From Nakamurella lactea DSM 19367 (GTDB taxonomy: Bacteria; Actinomycetota; Actinomycetes; Mycobacteriales; Nakamurellaceae): a stretch of 64,000 nt of DNA. Under the pieces are notes generated by a model. The model made no database searches. It saw only the letters and a list, made by a program, of their open reading frames with translations, and had not been told where the DNA came from. The stretch is taken from contig NZ_AUFT01000006.1 in assembly GCF_000426645.1 (NCBI RefSeq), forward strand, positions 372,001 to 436,000, given 5' to 3'. The position numbers were made by a program, and so were the translations under genes. This document shows positions 46,745 to 54,800 of the stretch, in pieces. Position 1 is the stretch's first letter, and every line of letters starts with the position of its first letter.

Positions 46745-48216
46745 CGACACCCGCACATCCGCAACACGGTGGCGAAGGCATCCTGGGTCGGCCTGGTCCC
46801 GGTGTCGTCACCCGGGATGGACGCGTTGGAGATGAGCGAGAAGACCAGCAGCCGGCCGTCGGTGTCCGGGGTGTATCCGGCGAGCACATAGGTCGAGTTC
46901 AGCGATCCGGTCTTGGCCCGCACCCAGCCGGCTCCGGCCTTCGACCTGGCGTCGTCGAAGCGGTGTTCCTGATCGGCCGACAAGGTGCCGCTCACCCCGG
47001 CGACCGGCAGCCCGGCCAGCAGGTACCGCAGTGCCGGCTTCTTTCCCGAGGTCGCCTGTGCCAGCACCTGGGCGAGCACGTCGGGGGTCACCCGGTCGTT
47101 CTCGGACATCCCCGAGCCGTCGAACAACTGGACATTGATGGTGTCGATCTTCAGGTCCTGCAGGGCCAGCAGGGTGGCGGCCGACGCGCCCTCGAACGAC
47201 CGCGGTGCACCCTGCGCGCCCGCCACCTCACGGGCCAGCGACTCGGCCAGGATGTTGTCGGAGTTCAACAGCGCCTGCGACAACAGGATCGACAGCGGCT
47301 GCGAGTGCACCTGCGCGATCACCTGGCCCTTCGGCGGCGCGGTGCCGTCGATGATCGGCAGGTCGGCATTGCCCAGCGCCCTGGCCAGCGCCTTGCCGGC
47401 CGTCATCGCCGGATCGCCGGTCCTGGGCGAGTTCTCGATCGACGGGTCCTGCCGATCGCCGTCGACCATCAGCGCGGACATCTTGGTGATGTAGCCCTGC
47501 CGGACCTGCGCGGTGCCCTTGATGTCCTCGGTCTTCCAGCCGGTGGCCAGGTCCGGGCCGGTCCAGTACGAGGTGTCCAGCACGATCCGTTTCACCGGCA
47601 CCCCGGAGGCCTGCACCTGGGCGGCCAGATCGCTCACCGTCGGCGCACCGTCGTACACCGTGTCGACGCCGGCCGACCGCGCAGACAGGGTGACGTCACC
47701 GCCACCGACGAAGATGATGTCGCCGGCCTGGTCACCCTTGACGACCTTGGTGGTGAGCCGCGCGTTCGGGTCCTTCACCGAGGCGAGCAGGGCGACACCG
47801 GTCAGCAGCTTCGCCGTCGATGCCGGGATCTGCGCGGTGGCCGCGTCCTTCTTCCAGAGCACGGTGCCGGACGCCGGATCGATCACCTCGCCGGAGTAAT
47901 TGGCCAGGTTCGGGTCGGCCAGCACCGGCGCCAGCGCCTTGGCGACACCCTGCGGAGTCGGGGCGGTCTTGGCGTTCGGCAACGGGGCGAGGGCGAGCTT
48001 CGGCGAGCCGACCTTCGGGTCGACCGGCTTCGGCTTGCTCACCGAGGTGGTGACCGTCGAGCCGTCACCGCCGGCCTGCTCGTTGCCGCCGCGGCCGTCC
48101 GCGGTCAGGAACAGGTACGAACCCACCCCGAGCGCGGCCACCACAACGACGCACAGCACGGTGATGAGCACATTCCGGCGGGTGTTGGATCGTCCCGCGC
48201 GACGCCTTCGGACCAC
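46741..48216 (-). CDS. dacB: D-alanyl-D-alanine carboxypeptidase/endopeptidase, PBP4 type
   Basis: 491-residue cell-wall enzyme trimming or cleaving peptide cross-links. An N-terminal membrane anchor or signal (about residues 16-38) is followed by a linker. Catalytic motifs are SxxK at STAK (Ser133), SxN in LNSDNILAESLA and KTG in VRAKTGSLNST, with the large insertion domain typical of the S13 family between the first two. GTG start preceded by GGAAAGG. It heads a minus-strand group dacB-metalloprotease-tilS with overlapping ends, divergent from ppa. Confidence 0.94.
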   Translation of the reverse strand: MVRRRRAGRSNTRRNVLITVLCVVVVAALGVGSYLFLTADGRGGNEQAGGDGSTVTTSVSKPKPVDPKVGSPKLALAPLPNAKTAPTPQGVAKALAPVLADPNLANYSGEVIDPASGTVLWKKDAATAQIPASTAKLLTGVALLASVKDPNARLTTKVVKGDQAGDIIFVGGGDVTLSARSAGVDTVYDGAPTVSDLAAQVQASGVPVKRIVLDTSYWTGPDLATGWKTEDIKGTAQVRQGYITKMSALMVDGDRQDPSIENSPRTGDPAMTAGKALARALGNADLPIIDGTAPPKGQVIAQVHSQPLSILLSQALLNSDNILAESLAREVAGAQGAPRSFEGASAATLLALQDLKIDTINVQLFDGSGMSENDRVTPDVLAQVLAQATSGKKPALRYLLAGLPVAGVSGTLSADQEHRFDDARSKAGAGWVRAKTGSLNSTYVLAGYTPDTDGRLLVFSLISNASIPGDDTGTRPTQDAFATVLRMCGCR

Positions 48217-48341
48217 GAGACCTGCCTTTCCGTCAGAACTGATTCGCCAGTTGTCGAGCCGTGCTGGTGCCAGACCGGCCGGGCGGCCCGAACTGTGACG
48301 CCCGCCTCTCCCACCCGCAACGATGACGGACCGGCACCCCC

Positions 48342-48355
48342 AACAGACTAGAGTC
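48342..48355. promoter_or_regulatory. Palindromic candidate promoter between dacB and ppa
   Basis: CAGACT-AG-AGTCTG, a 14-bp perfect inverted repeat. It contains TAGAGT on the plus strand (48347-48352) and TAGTCT on the minus strand, each usable as a -10, so one element may serve both divergent genes. Confidence 0.4.
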
Positions 48356-48460
48356 TGGCGTGGGCTGCAGGTCTCGCCCGAGTGTGCCGCACCCTTGCGA
48401 GTCGGCCAATTCCGGTGGCGTGGCCGCCTTCGACATCAGGTGAACGGAAGGAGCGTCCCG

Positions 48461-49018
48461 ATGGAGTTCGACGTCCTCATCGAGATCCCCAAAGGATCTC
48501 GGAACAAGTACGAGGTCGATCACGAGAGTGGTCGTATCCGGCTGGACCGGACGCTGTTCACAGCGACCCAGTACCCCGCCGACTACGGCTACATCGAGAA
48601 CACCCTCGGCCAGGACGGCGACCCACTGGACGCGCTGGTGCTGCTGGCCGAACCGACCTTTCCCGGCTGCCTGGTGCGCGCCCGTGCGATCGGGATGTTC
48701 CGGATGACGGACGAGAAGGGCCCGGACGACAAGGTGCTCTGCGTCGCGTCGGCCGATCCGCGCCGGGACAACCTGCAGGACATCGGCGATCTGCCGAAAT
48801 TCGAGCGGCTGGAGATCCAGCACTTCTTCGAGGTCTACAAGGACCTGGAGCCCGGCAAGAGCGTCGAGGGCGCGAACTGGGTCGGCCGCGGAGACGCGGA
48901 GACGGAGATCCGGATCTCGTTCAACCGGGAACAGAAGCGGCTGGAAGCGGTGGCCGAAGGCTCCTCGCACGACGAGGCGGTCGACGAGGCGATGGAAGCG
49001 ACCGGCGGCGTCAGCTAG
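48461..49018 (+). CDS. ppa: Inorganic pyrophosphatase
   Basis: 185-residue soluble family-I pyrophosphatase; hydrolysis of PPi drives biosynthesis. The signature [10 protein letters not shown] with metal-binding aspartates, the [12 protein letters not shown]-terminus and ADYGYIENT are intact. GGAAGGAG lies upstream of ATG 48461. The C-terminal 25 residues ([20 protein letters not shown]) form an acidic extension beyond the core fold. A 110-nt leader would follow from the palindromic promoter. Confidence 0.97.
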   Translation: MEFDVLIEIPKGSRNKYEVDHESGRIRLDRTLFTATQYPADYGYIENTLGQDGDPLDALVLLAEPTFPGCLVRARAIGMFRMTDEKGPDDKVLCVASADPRRDNLQDIGDLPKFERLEIQHFFEVYKDLEPGKSVEGANWVGRGDAETEIRISFNREQKRLEAVAEGSSHDEAVDEAMEATGGVS

Positions 49019-49022
49019 ACCG

Positions 49023-49337
49023 TCACCAGTGTGACGATCCCCCGGTGACCTCCCGCAGCCGCGGGCGCACGTCCAGCAGATAGACCAGTGAGCCGATCAT
49101 CCCGGCCAGCCACAGCAGGCTCGGCGGCGGGAACACCATCGGATAGAGCCCGAGAACCAGCAGCACGCCGCTCAGCGCGGTGATGCCGGTCCAGGTGACC
49201 TTGGTCTGCTTGTCGGCGGCCGGGAACGCGTCGGCGCGGCGGATCACCGCGTCGACAAACGCGAACACCCCGACCACGGCGCCGATGGCGCCCATGGCCA
49301 GGGTGATCCAGTGGGTGATGGGAACGACGAACGTCAC
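49023..49337 (-). CDS. DUF2516 family membrane protein
   Basis: 104-residue protein with three hydrophobic segments (WITLAMGAIGAVVGVFAFVDAVI; ALSGVLLVLGLYPMVF; LLWLAGMIGSLVYLLDV) and the conserved RADAFPAADKQTKVTW loop. The family regularly accompanies hbhA and an XRE regulator in actinobacteria. Function unknown. GTG start. Its stop lies within a small CGTCAC-CAGT-GTGACG hairpin (49021-49036) shared with the end of ppa. Confidence 0.85.
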   Translation of the reverse strand: MTFVVPITHWITLAMGAIGAVVGVFAFVDAVIRRADAFPAADKQTKVTWTGITALSGVLLVLGLYPMVFPPPSLLWLAGMIGSLVYLLDVRPRLREVTGGSSHW

Positions 49338-49352
49338 CCCACCAGCGTACGG

Positions 49353-50204
49353 TCAGTTCGCGTCGTCGGACTCCGGTGCCTGCGAATCGGCGGCGGGCTT
49401 GTTGGCCGCGGCGGGCCGCGAGGTCGCTTCCGCGTCGGTCTCCTCGGTCTTCACCGTCGGCTTGCGGCGGGCCGGACGCTGGGCGGCACTCTTGGCCGAC
49501 GAAGCCCCGGGGGCAGCCGTCGCCGAGTCTCCCGACTCGTCGGCCGGCTCGTTTGCGGCGTCGGCCTGCCCGGCGGCCCTGTCGTCAGCGGCGTCGACCT
49601 TCTCGGCGTCGGCCTGCTCGGCGGCGTCGGCCTTCTCGGCGGGAGCGTCGACCACGGATCCCGGAACCGGGCCCCTGTTGCGCAGCCCTTCCCAGGTCTT
49701 GCCGCCGCGATCGGCGAGGGTGTCGAAAACCGTGCTGATCAGCTGGCCGTAGGCCTCGGCCGACTTCCTGACCTGATCGGGCTGCAACTGGGCCCCGACC
49801 TCGGAGACCTTGTCCGGCAGGTCGTCGGACAGCTTCTGCACCTTGCCGGGCAGCCCGGCGGCGAACTGCTCCAGCTCGTCGGCCAGGTCCTTCGCCTTGG
49901 CCGGCAGCTCGGCGATCAGCTCCTGCACCTTCTGCGGGAGCTCCCCGGCGAACTGCTGCAACTTGCCGGGCAGATCGGCGGCGGTGGCCCGCAGCTCGTC
50001 GACCACCTCGTCCCGCTGCGGCATGGTCGGCGCCTTCACCCCGGTCCGCTCGCTGATCCGGCCGACCAGATCGGTGAGCTGGCGGCCGGCCAGATCGGCC
50101 GCGCCGATCGCGGCCAGCACCGGCTTGGGCAGCTCCGGCATCCGGTCGGCGATCTTCTCGATCGCCGCCTGGGCGCGGGCGGTCAGGTCGTTGGTGTCGG
50201 TCAT
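49353..50204 (-). CDS. HbhA-like heparin-binding hemagglutinin homologue with acidic tail
   Basis: 283-residue protein. The N-terminal half is a long alpha-helical, probably coiled-coil region with 11-residue periodic LPxKxQxL units (LPGKLQQFAGE, LPQKVQELIAE, LPAKAKDLADE, LPGKVQKLSDD). In mycobacterial HbhA the C-terminus is Lys/Ala/Pro-rich and binds heparan sulphate. Here the last 110 residues are instead Ala/Asp/Glu-rich with few Lys, so heparin adhesion is not supported. GGAGATTGAG precedes the ATG. Synteny with DUF2516 and the XRE gene matches the mycobacterial locus. A structural role in envelope or lipid bodies is possible. Confidence 0.8.
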   Translation of the reverse strand: MTDTNDLTARAQAAIEKIADRMPELPKPVLAAIGAADLAGRQLTDLVGRISERTGVKAPTMPQRDEVVDELRATAADLPGKLQQFAGELPQKVQELIAELPAKAKDLADELEQFAAGLPGKVQKLSDDLPDKVSEVGAQLQPDQVRKSAEAYGQLISTVFDTLADRGGKTWEGLRNRGPVPGSVVDAPAEKADAAEQADAEKVDAADDRAAGQADAANEPADESGDSATAAPGASSAKSAAQRPARRKPTVKTEETDAEATSRPAAANKPAADSQAPESDDAN

Positions 50205-50205
50205 C

Positions 50206-50664
50206 TCAATCTCCTTCGGTGACGGGGTTGTCCGTCAGCTCTGTTGTTGCGGTTGCTGTGGTCGCGGTTGCTGTGGTTGTTGGGTTCGGGTGGGCGTCGC
50301 CGGCATCCGGCGGCGGTTGGTGATCGGCGACGAACGCGCGGTAGATGTCCGTCAGCGCGGCCTTCTGCCGGGCGGTGAGCGCCGGGTCGGCCTCGATCGC
50401 CGCCACCACCCCCTCGGTCGACCGCTCCGGCAGCAGGCCGGCCTTGGCGAGCAGCGACTCCGCCGAGATCGACAGGCCCTGGGCGATCTGGGCCAGGATC
50501 TCGGCGCTCGGCTTGCGCAGGCCGCGTTCCACCTGCGACAGGTACGGGTTGCTGATGCCGGCCTTGTCGGCCAACGCGCGCAGCGACAGCTGCGCCGAGG
50601 TCCGCTGGTCCCGGATGAATTCGCCGAGCTCACGGACCGGCCCGAGCATCGGAACCAGATCCAT
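50206..50664 (-). CDS. XRE-family transcriptional regulator
   Basis: 152-residue regulator. The helix-turn-helix LSLRALADKAGISNPYLSQVERGLRKPSAEIL occupies about residues 27-58; a short helical middle and a Thr/Ala-rich tail follow. It ends one base before the HbhA-like gene and probably controls that operon and itself. The ATG at 50664 is 6 nt after a -10 element, so its mRNA is likely leaderless. A palindrome overlaps the -35. Confidence 0.88.
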   Translation of the reverse strand: MDLVPMLGPVRELGEFIRDQRTSAQLSLRALADKAGISNPYLSQVERGLRKPSAEILAQIAQGLSISAESLLAKAGLLPERSTEGVVAAIEADPALTARQKAALTDIYRAFVADHQPPPDAGDAHPNPTTTATATTATATTELTDNPVTEGD

Positions 50665-50670
50665 ACCCCG

Positions 50671-50701
50671 ATCCTAACGAGGCTTGCTTGCTCTTGCAAG
50701 C
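50671..50701 (-). promoter_or_regulatory. Promoter and operator of the XRE-hbhA-DUF2516 operon
   Basis: On the minus strand: -35 TTGCAA (50694-50699), 17-nt spacer, -10 TAGGAT (50671-50676), then 6 nt to the ATG. The perfect inverted repeat GCTTGC-TCTT-GCAAGC (50686-50701) covers the -35, a typical repressor position. An extra half-site GCTTGC begins at 50682. Confidence 0.6.
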
Positions 50702-50824
50702 GGCCTGCTAGCACCGCGCTTGCGGCGCAGACGCGACGGAACGAAACCGCCGGGTCTGACGTCCGAGCAGCAGAAGCCCGACCGGCCGCCGCGCGGCGGG
50801 CCAGCGCACCGGAGAGAGGCAACG

Positions 50825-51715
50825 ATGAACCAACAGCCACCGCCCTTCGGTCGTCACCCCGCGGCTGCGCCGCCCGGCTGGTATCCGGCGCCACCGGGCC
50901 GGCATCCCGGTGCCCGTCCGCACCAGGGCGGCTACCGTCAGCCCCTCCCGATGCCCCCCGGGTCGATGCCCGGCCGGCCGCCCGGTCCGGTGCCCGGCCC
51001 GAACTACTCCACCCCGCCCTGGGCCGGCGAGTGGCACCGGGAGCCGTCGCGCGGGCGCGGCGCCGCCATCGCGGCCTGCGTCGCCGCGCTGGTCGCCGTC
51101 ATCATCGGCACCGTCGTGATCGTCACCCACAACCCCGGCACCGTGGCCAGCGGTGCCCAGCCGGTCGGCTCCCAGCAACCGCCGACCCCCTACCCGAGCT
51201 CCACCGGTTCGCCCACGAGCGCGTCACCCCGGAGCACCGACCGATCGACCCGGGCCGGCACCACTGACCGGCCCACCGAGCCGGTCACCACGGCCGTGCC
51301 GACCACCAGATCCGCCGCACCCAGCTCCCGGACCACCGCACCCAGCCCCCGGACCACCGCACCCAGCTCCCGGACCGGCGCCGCCGGCGGCACCTACGCC
51401 AAGGACCGGCAGGATGCCACCAGGGTCGCCGAGGCCTGGACGGCGGCCGTCAACGCCGGTGACGACGCGGCTGTCGTCGCCCTCTCCTGCCGGCAGGACA
51501 GAGCGGCGTTCGGCAATGGGACGTCACAGAATCCGGCCGTCCTGAGCGGTCACGTCACCGTGAAGCTGACCTCGGTGATCACCGCTCGTCCGCACGGCAT
51601 CGCCATGTTCTCCGTGACGCCGGCCACCGACTCCTCGAGCTTCCGGAGCCTGATGGTGCGACAGGACGAGAGCTGGAAGATGTGCGCCACCGTCAGCAGG
51701 GTCGAAGACCTGTAG
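50825..51715 (+). CDS. Proline-rich membrane protein with extracytoplasmic NTF2-like domain
   Basis: 296-residue protein. The Pro/Gly/Arg-rich cytoplasmic N-terminus is about 80 residues, then one membrane helix (IAACVAALVAVIIGTVVIV), a Thr/Ser/Pro/Arg linker with three RTTAPS-type repeats (about 165-190), and a C-terminal domain of about 105 residues (DRQDATRVAEAWTAAVNAGDDAAVVALSC ... DESWKMCATV) like the one in the GYGQQ protein. It is probably cell-surface or stress-related; unknown. GGAGAG precedes the ATG. Convergent with the SIS gene. Confidence 0.7.
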   Translation: MNQQPPPFGRHPAAAPPGWYPAPPGRHPGARPHQGGYRQPLPMPPGSMPGRPPGPVPGPNYSTPPWAGEWHREPSRGRGAAIAACVAALVAVIIGTVVIVTHNPGTVASGAQPVGSQQPPTPYPSSTGSPTSASPRSTDRSTRAGTTDRPTEPVTTAVPTTRSAAPSSRTTAPSPRTTAPSSRTGAAGGTYAKDRQDATRVAEAWTAAVNAGDDAAVVALSCRQDRAAFGNGTSQNPAVLSGHVTVKLTSVITARPHGIAMFSVTPATDSSSFRSLMVRQDESWKMCATVSRVEDL

Positions 51716-51734
51716 CGACCGGCGCGGTGCCGGA

Positions 51735-52367
51735 TCAGTCGAGGAACAGCCCGAGCTCGGTGGCCAACCGCTCGCGGGCCGCGAGCCGGCGGCCGGCGCC
51801 CTTGGCGCTGGCACCGGACAGCGCGGTCAGAATGTCGATCACCATCGCCACCACGACCGGTGAGGCGTCCGGTGTCTCCGGATGCAACTGGTCGGCGAAC
51901 TCCGGTGGTTGCTGCTGGCCACCGATCACCACCGAGGCTGCAGCCCAACGGTTGAGCGGGGCGTCGTCGGAGTCGGTCAGCACCACCAACTCTCCGCCCG
52001 CGTGCACGAACGGCACCGCGGCGTCGATGGTGTACCGGCGGTAGGGCCGGAACGACAGCGCGATCAACACGTCGTTGCTGTGCACGTCGGACAGGATGTC
52101 CAGCGGGCGGACGATGGTGCCGTCGATCAGGGTGACCTTGGCCAGCGCAGCGCTGAGTTTCGCTGCCAGCAGGGACGCATAGTTGAACGACGTGGCCGCG
52201 CCGATGACAAATCGGCGACGGGCAGCGGTGATCCTGGCCGCCGCCGCCTCCAGCCCGGGATCGGTTGCGGCCCAGTCGATCCCGGCGGCGAACTCGCTGC
52301 GGTGCACGTCGAGCAACCGGCTCTTGAGCAGGGTCGCGGATCGTGGCCGGATGCCGTCAGCGGCCAT
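51735..52367 (-). CDS. SIS-domain protein without an N-terminal DNA-binding domain
   Basis: 210-residue protein consisting of one sugar-isomerase (SIS) fold. Core strands are RRFVIGAATSFNYASLLAAKLSAAL, DVLIALSFRPYRRYTIDAAVPFVHAGGELVVLTDSDDAPL and the C-terminal VVVAMVIDILTAL. It resembles the effector half of MurR/RpiR regulators but lacks their helix-turn-helix, so it may be an isomerase, etherase-like enzyme or sensor. It overlaps the end of the LD-carboxypeptidase gene by 11 bp, which hints at amino-sugar or murein metabolism. ATG 52367. Confidence 0.7.
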   Translation of the reverse strand: MAADGIRPRSATLLKSRLLDVHRSEFAAGIDWAATDPGLEAAAARITAARRRFVIGAATSFNYASLLAAKLSAALAKVTLIDGTIVRPLDILSDVHSNDVLIALSFRPYRRYTIDAAVPFVHAGGELVVLTDSDDAPLNRWAAASVVIGGQQQPPEFADQLHPETPDASPVVVAMVIDILTALSGASAKGAGRRLAARERLATELGLFLD

Positions 52368-53301
52368 CGGCGGGCTCCCCCTGCAGGATCAGCTCCGGGT
52401 GTCTGCCGGACGTCGCGACCAGACACGCACGGACCCCTAGCGGAATGCTGTTGGCGGCCGCGCAATGCCCGAAGGCCAGCTCCCAGGCGACCGGGACACC
52501 CAGCGGCGTCAGGGTTTCGACGAACAGCTCGCGAATGCCGTCCAGGGTCTCGCAGTCCTGCCAGCTGCCGAGGGCGACGCCGGTGACGCCGTCGAACCAG
52601 CCGGCCCGCAACAGGCTCTGCAGGTACCCGTCGACCTTGTAGGTCTCCTCGTTGATGTCCTCCAGCAGGGCGATGGTGCCCGCGTTGTCCGGCGCCCGGC
52701 GGTTCCTGGCGCCGAGCGTCATGGCCAGCAACGACAGGTTGCCGCCGATCGTCACCCCACTGGCGGTGCCGGGAATCAACACCTCGGCGTTGGGTCCGGT
52801 CCAGCGCCGGCCGGCCGGTTCGCAGAACACCGCGGCCCGCAGTTGGTCGGTGGCCGCCGCGTCGTTCAGCAGGGCATCGGTGCCGATCATCGGGGTGAAC
52901 CAGCCGGCGGCGCCGAGCTGTTCGCGCAGCCACTCGTGCACCGCGGTCACGTCGGAGCTGCCGTACACCGGCTTGCCGGCGGCGGCCCGCATCCGGGCAG
53001 CGTCCAGGCCGTCCAGCATCCGCACGCTGCCGTAGCCGCCGCGCAGACAGAAGATGCCGGCGATCTCCGGATCGCACCAGGCCCGTTCGAAGTCGTTGCT
53101 GCGCACCAGGTCCGGCGCCGCCAGGTAGTCGGCTCGGGGGTGTTTGGAGAGCACCGACGGGTAGCTGACCGGCTGCAGCCCCCAGTCCTTGAGCAGCTGG
53201 ACCGCGCGATCGTGCTGTTCCGGGGTCGCCGGCCCGGCGGTGGCCACCATCGCGACCCGATCCCCCGCCCGCAACGGGCCGATCGCTGCCAGGTTCGTCA
53301 T
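52357..53301 (-). CDS. LD-carboxypeptidase / MccF-like serine peptidase (S66)
   Basis: 314-residue cytoplasmic peptidase. The S66 catalytic Ser lies in YGSSDVTAVHEWL (near residue 115), Glu in LLEDINEETYKVDGYL, and His in FGHCAAANSIPLG. N-terminal RAGDRVAMVATAGPA and FCLRGGYGSVRMLDGLD are family landmarks. LdcA members cleave the terminal D-Ala of murein tetrapeptides during recycling; MccF members detoxify peptide nucleotides. The neighbouring SIS protein favours the recycling role. GAGGTG precedes ATG 53301, 7 nt after the DUF445 stop. Confidence 0.88.
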   Translation of the reverse strand: MTNLAAIGPLRAGDRVAMVATAGPATPEQHDRAVQLLKDWGLQPVSYPSVLSKHPRADYLAAPDLVRSNDFERAWCDPEIAGIFCLRGGYGSVRMLDGLDAARMRAAAGKPVYGSSDVTAVHEWLREQLGAAGWFTPMIGTDALLNDAAATDQLRAAVFCEPAGRRWTGPNAEVLIPGTASGVTIGGNLSLLAMTLGARNRRAPDNAGTIALLEDINEETYKVDGYLQSLLRAGWFDGVTGVALGSWQDCETLDGIRELFVETLTPLGVPVAWELAFGHCAAANSIPLGVRACLVATSGRHPELILQGEPADGR

Positions 53302-53308
53302 CGGCACC

Positions 53309-54649
53309 TCAGCCCAGGACCAGTTGCGCGATGGTGTAGATCGCCAGGCCGGCCAGTGACCCGACGACGGTGCCGTTGATCCGGATGAACTGTAGATCCC
53401 GGCCGATCTGCAGTTCGATCTTGCGGCTGGTCGCCTCACCGTCCCAGCGGGCGATCGTCTCGTCGATGATCCCGGTGATCGACCTGGCGTGATTCGCCGC
53501 CACGTAACCAGCGGCGTCGGCCACCCAGGTGTTGACCCTGCGGGCCGTCGGTCCGTCCTCGGTCAGGCTGCGCCCGAACGAGATGAGCGCCTGCACCGCC
53601 GAGCGCCGCAACGCCGAATCGGGATCGTCGATCGCCTCCAGCAGTGCCTGCTTGGCCGAGTGCCAGAACTCGCCGGCCAGCTGCCGGACCTGCCGGTTGT
53701 CCAGCACCCGTTCCTTGATCGCATCGACCCGCGCCATCGTCTTCTCGTCGTGCTGCAGGTCCTGGGCGAACTCGGACAGGAAGGTGTCGAGCGCCTTGCG
53801 CAGCTCGTGCTGCGGATCGTCGCGCACCGCCTTGGCGAACGTCTCCACCTCCAGGTAGAGCCGGTCCGCGACGATCGAGTCGAGGAACTTCGGCGACCAG
53901 CTGGGCGATCGCTGCGCCACCACCCTGGCCACCACCGTGTAGTTGTTCCGGATCCAGTCGTAGCAACGCTCCACGATGAAGTCGACCAGCGGGTGGTGCT
54001 CGCCGCGCTCGAAGACGTCGGCCGCGATCCGGCCGATCGGCGGGCCGATCCGGGTCTCGCTGATCCGCCGCCGGGCCAGCCCGGTGATCAGGTCGGTCAC
54101 CTGGTCGTCGGTCAGCACCTTGGACAGCCCGCGGGCAGCAACCGCCGCCTCCGCCACCAGTCGTTCGGCGGCATCCGGCCGCAGCAGGTACTCGCCGGCG
54201 CGCTGCGCGACGCCGAAGCTGCTGACCTTCTCCCTGACCAGCTCCTCCGACAGGAAGTTGGTCGCCACGAACTCGCTGAGTGAACTGCCGATGGCGTCCT
54301 TGCGCTCCGGAATGATCGCGGTGTGCGGGATCTTCAGCCCCATCGGATGACGGAACAGCGCGGTGACGGCGAACCAGTCGGCGAGCCCGCCGACCATGCC
54401 GGCCTCGGCCGCCGCCCGCACGTAGCCCAGCCACGGATACCGGTCCTGCAGGATCCAGGCGACCACGAAGATGACCGCCATCACCGCCAGCAGCGCCGTC
54501 GCGAACAGCTTCATCTTGACCAGCGCCCGCCGCCGGACCCGGTCCATCGGCGTCAGGTCGGTGATCGATTCCCGCGCACCGCCCGGTGGGGCCGGGCGCT
54601 GCGGCGGCGGCGCCGACGGGGCCGTCGCGGTCGGGACCAGTTCACTCAT
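53309..54649 (-). CDS. DUF445 family membrane protein
   Basis: 446-residue protein of unknown function, also found in many bacteria. A Pro-rich N-terminus is followed by two hydrophobic segments (about residues 48-67 and the family motif AEAGMVGGLADWFAVTALFRHPMGLKIPHTAIIP near 80-112), a long helical cytoplasmic or periplasmic region of 290 residues, and a C-terminal membrane segment with INGTVVGSLAGLAIYTIAQLVLG. All family landmarks are intact. Probably first gene of a unit with the LD-carboxypeptidase and SIS genes. Confidence 0.88.
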   Translation of the reverse strand: MSELVPTATAPSAPPPQRPAPPGGARESITDLTPMDRVRRRALVKMKLFATALLAVMAVIFVVAWILQDRYPWLGYVRAAAEAGMVGGLADWFAVTALFRHPMGLKIPHTAIIPERKDAIGSSLSEFVATNFLSEELVREKVSSFGVAQRAGEYLLRPDAAERLVAEAAVAARGLSKVLTDDQVTDLITGLARRRISETRIGPPIGRIAADVFERGEHHPLVDFIVERCYDWIRNNYTVVARVVAQRSPSWSPKFLDSIVADRLYLEVETFAKAVRDDPQHELRKALDTFLSEFAQDLQHDEKTMARVDAIKERVLDNRQVRQLAGEFWHSAKQALLEAIDDPDSALRRSAVQALISFGRSLTEDGPTARRVNTWVADAAGYVAANHARSITGIIDETIARWDGEATSRKIELQIGRDLQFIRINGTVVGSLAGLAIYTIAQLVLG

Positions 54650-54800
54650 GGCTGCATTCTGCCCGCCCGTCGGCCGCCACCCGCCCCGATCGCGGGTCCC
54701 AGGGTGCTTATGGGGTGAAAATCAGGGTGAACGGGGCCCGATAACCGCACCGGGACCCGCGGACTTCGGGGTCGCTGGTGGCCCGAGCACAATGTCGTCC

